A DNA stretch of 64,000 bases from Candidatus Planktophila versatilis (GTDB lineage: Bacteria > Actinomycetota > Actinomycetes > Nanopelagicales > Nanopelagicaceae), in the NCBI RefSeq assembly GCF_002288105.1, contig NZ_CP016774.1, positions 1,240,001-1,304,000 on the forward strand. Reading direction: 5' to 3'. The position numbers and the translations under genes are program-made. Under the pieces are notes generated by a model. It did no database searches. It had not been told where the DNA came from and was given only the letters and a program-made list of their open reading frames with translations. This document shows positions 62,074-64,000 of the stretch, piece after piece; position 1 is the first letter of the stretch; every line of letters begins with the position of its first letter.

Positions 62074-64000
<1,927 letters not shown>

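Overview
The window looks like a stretch of a streamlined, moderately low-GC actinobacterial chromosome, probably a freshwater planktonic lineage of the Nanopelagicales (acI) type. This rests on the gene order gyrB-gyrA-tRNA-Ile-tRNA-Ala-ppiA...crgA-trpG-pknB-ppp, which is the actinobacterial origin-proximal order. It also rests on CrgA, a mycobacterial Sdh1-type succinate dehydrogenase, FprA, GuaB1, very tight operons and many apparently leaderless starts. The genus-level placement is inference. The left edge cuts cysD and the right edge cuts gyrB.

Layout. 1-3.4 kb: sulfate assimilation (cysD-cysNC-TauE-like permease). 3.6-5.0 kb: a class III aminotransferase. 5.0-8.1 kb: a small insert in the 3' half of tRNA-Arg(ACG), bounded by a 53-bp perfect direct repeat. 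It carries a GMC-like oxidoreductase and a divergent Rossmann-fold protein but no integrase. 8.2-10.9 kb: fprA and guaB1. 10.9-17.1 kb: an L-rhamnose operon (rhaM, rhaI, fused aldolase/dehydrogenase, rhaB) facing its LacI-type regulator, with palindromic operators. A CitE-like lyase follows at 17.2-18.0 kb.

18.0-39.2 kb is a large sugar/sugar-acid catabolic region. It has three enolase-superfamily dehydratases, four SDR/Gfo-type dehydrogenases, an SMP-30 lactonase, a sugar-phosphate-isomerase-like TIM barrel, a class III CoA-transferase and an unusual E1beta-E1alpha-free-lipoyl-domain operon. It also has two paralogous LacI regulators, a CUT2 sugar ABC importer with an AraA-like isomerase, and an MmgE/PrpD protein. 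Several promoters in this region share one architecture: a sigma-70 promoter with a GGnAnCGnTnCC-type palindrome at the transcription start. This points to a common LacI-family regulon.

39.3-64 kb is mostly housekeeping: tRNA-Ser genes, a PhoX-like secreted phosphatase facing a Tat-exported Rieske protein, Xaa-Pro peptidase, two tandem CrcB fluoride channel genes (one with a CTG start), sdhBAC, and a gdpD-pheA-serS-HAD operon. Then come ppp-pknB (without rodA, pbpA or pknA between them), trpG, crgA, an inserted lldD plus membrane Fe-S oxidoreductase pair, rhomboid, ppiA, two tRNAs, gyrA and gyrB.

No CRISPR array, insertion sequence or rRNA gene was seen. Functions given for the dehydratases, dehydrogenases and regulators are family-level; substrates cannot be read from sequence alone.
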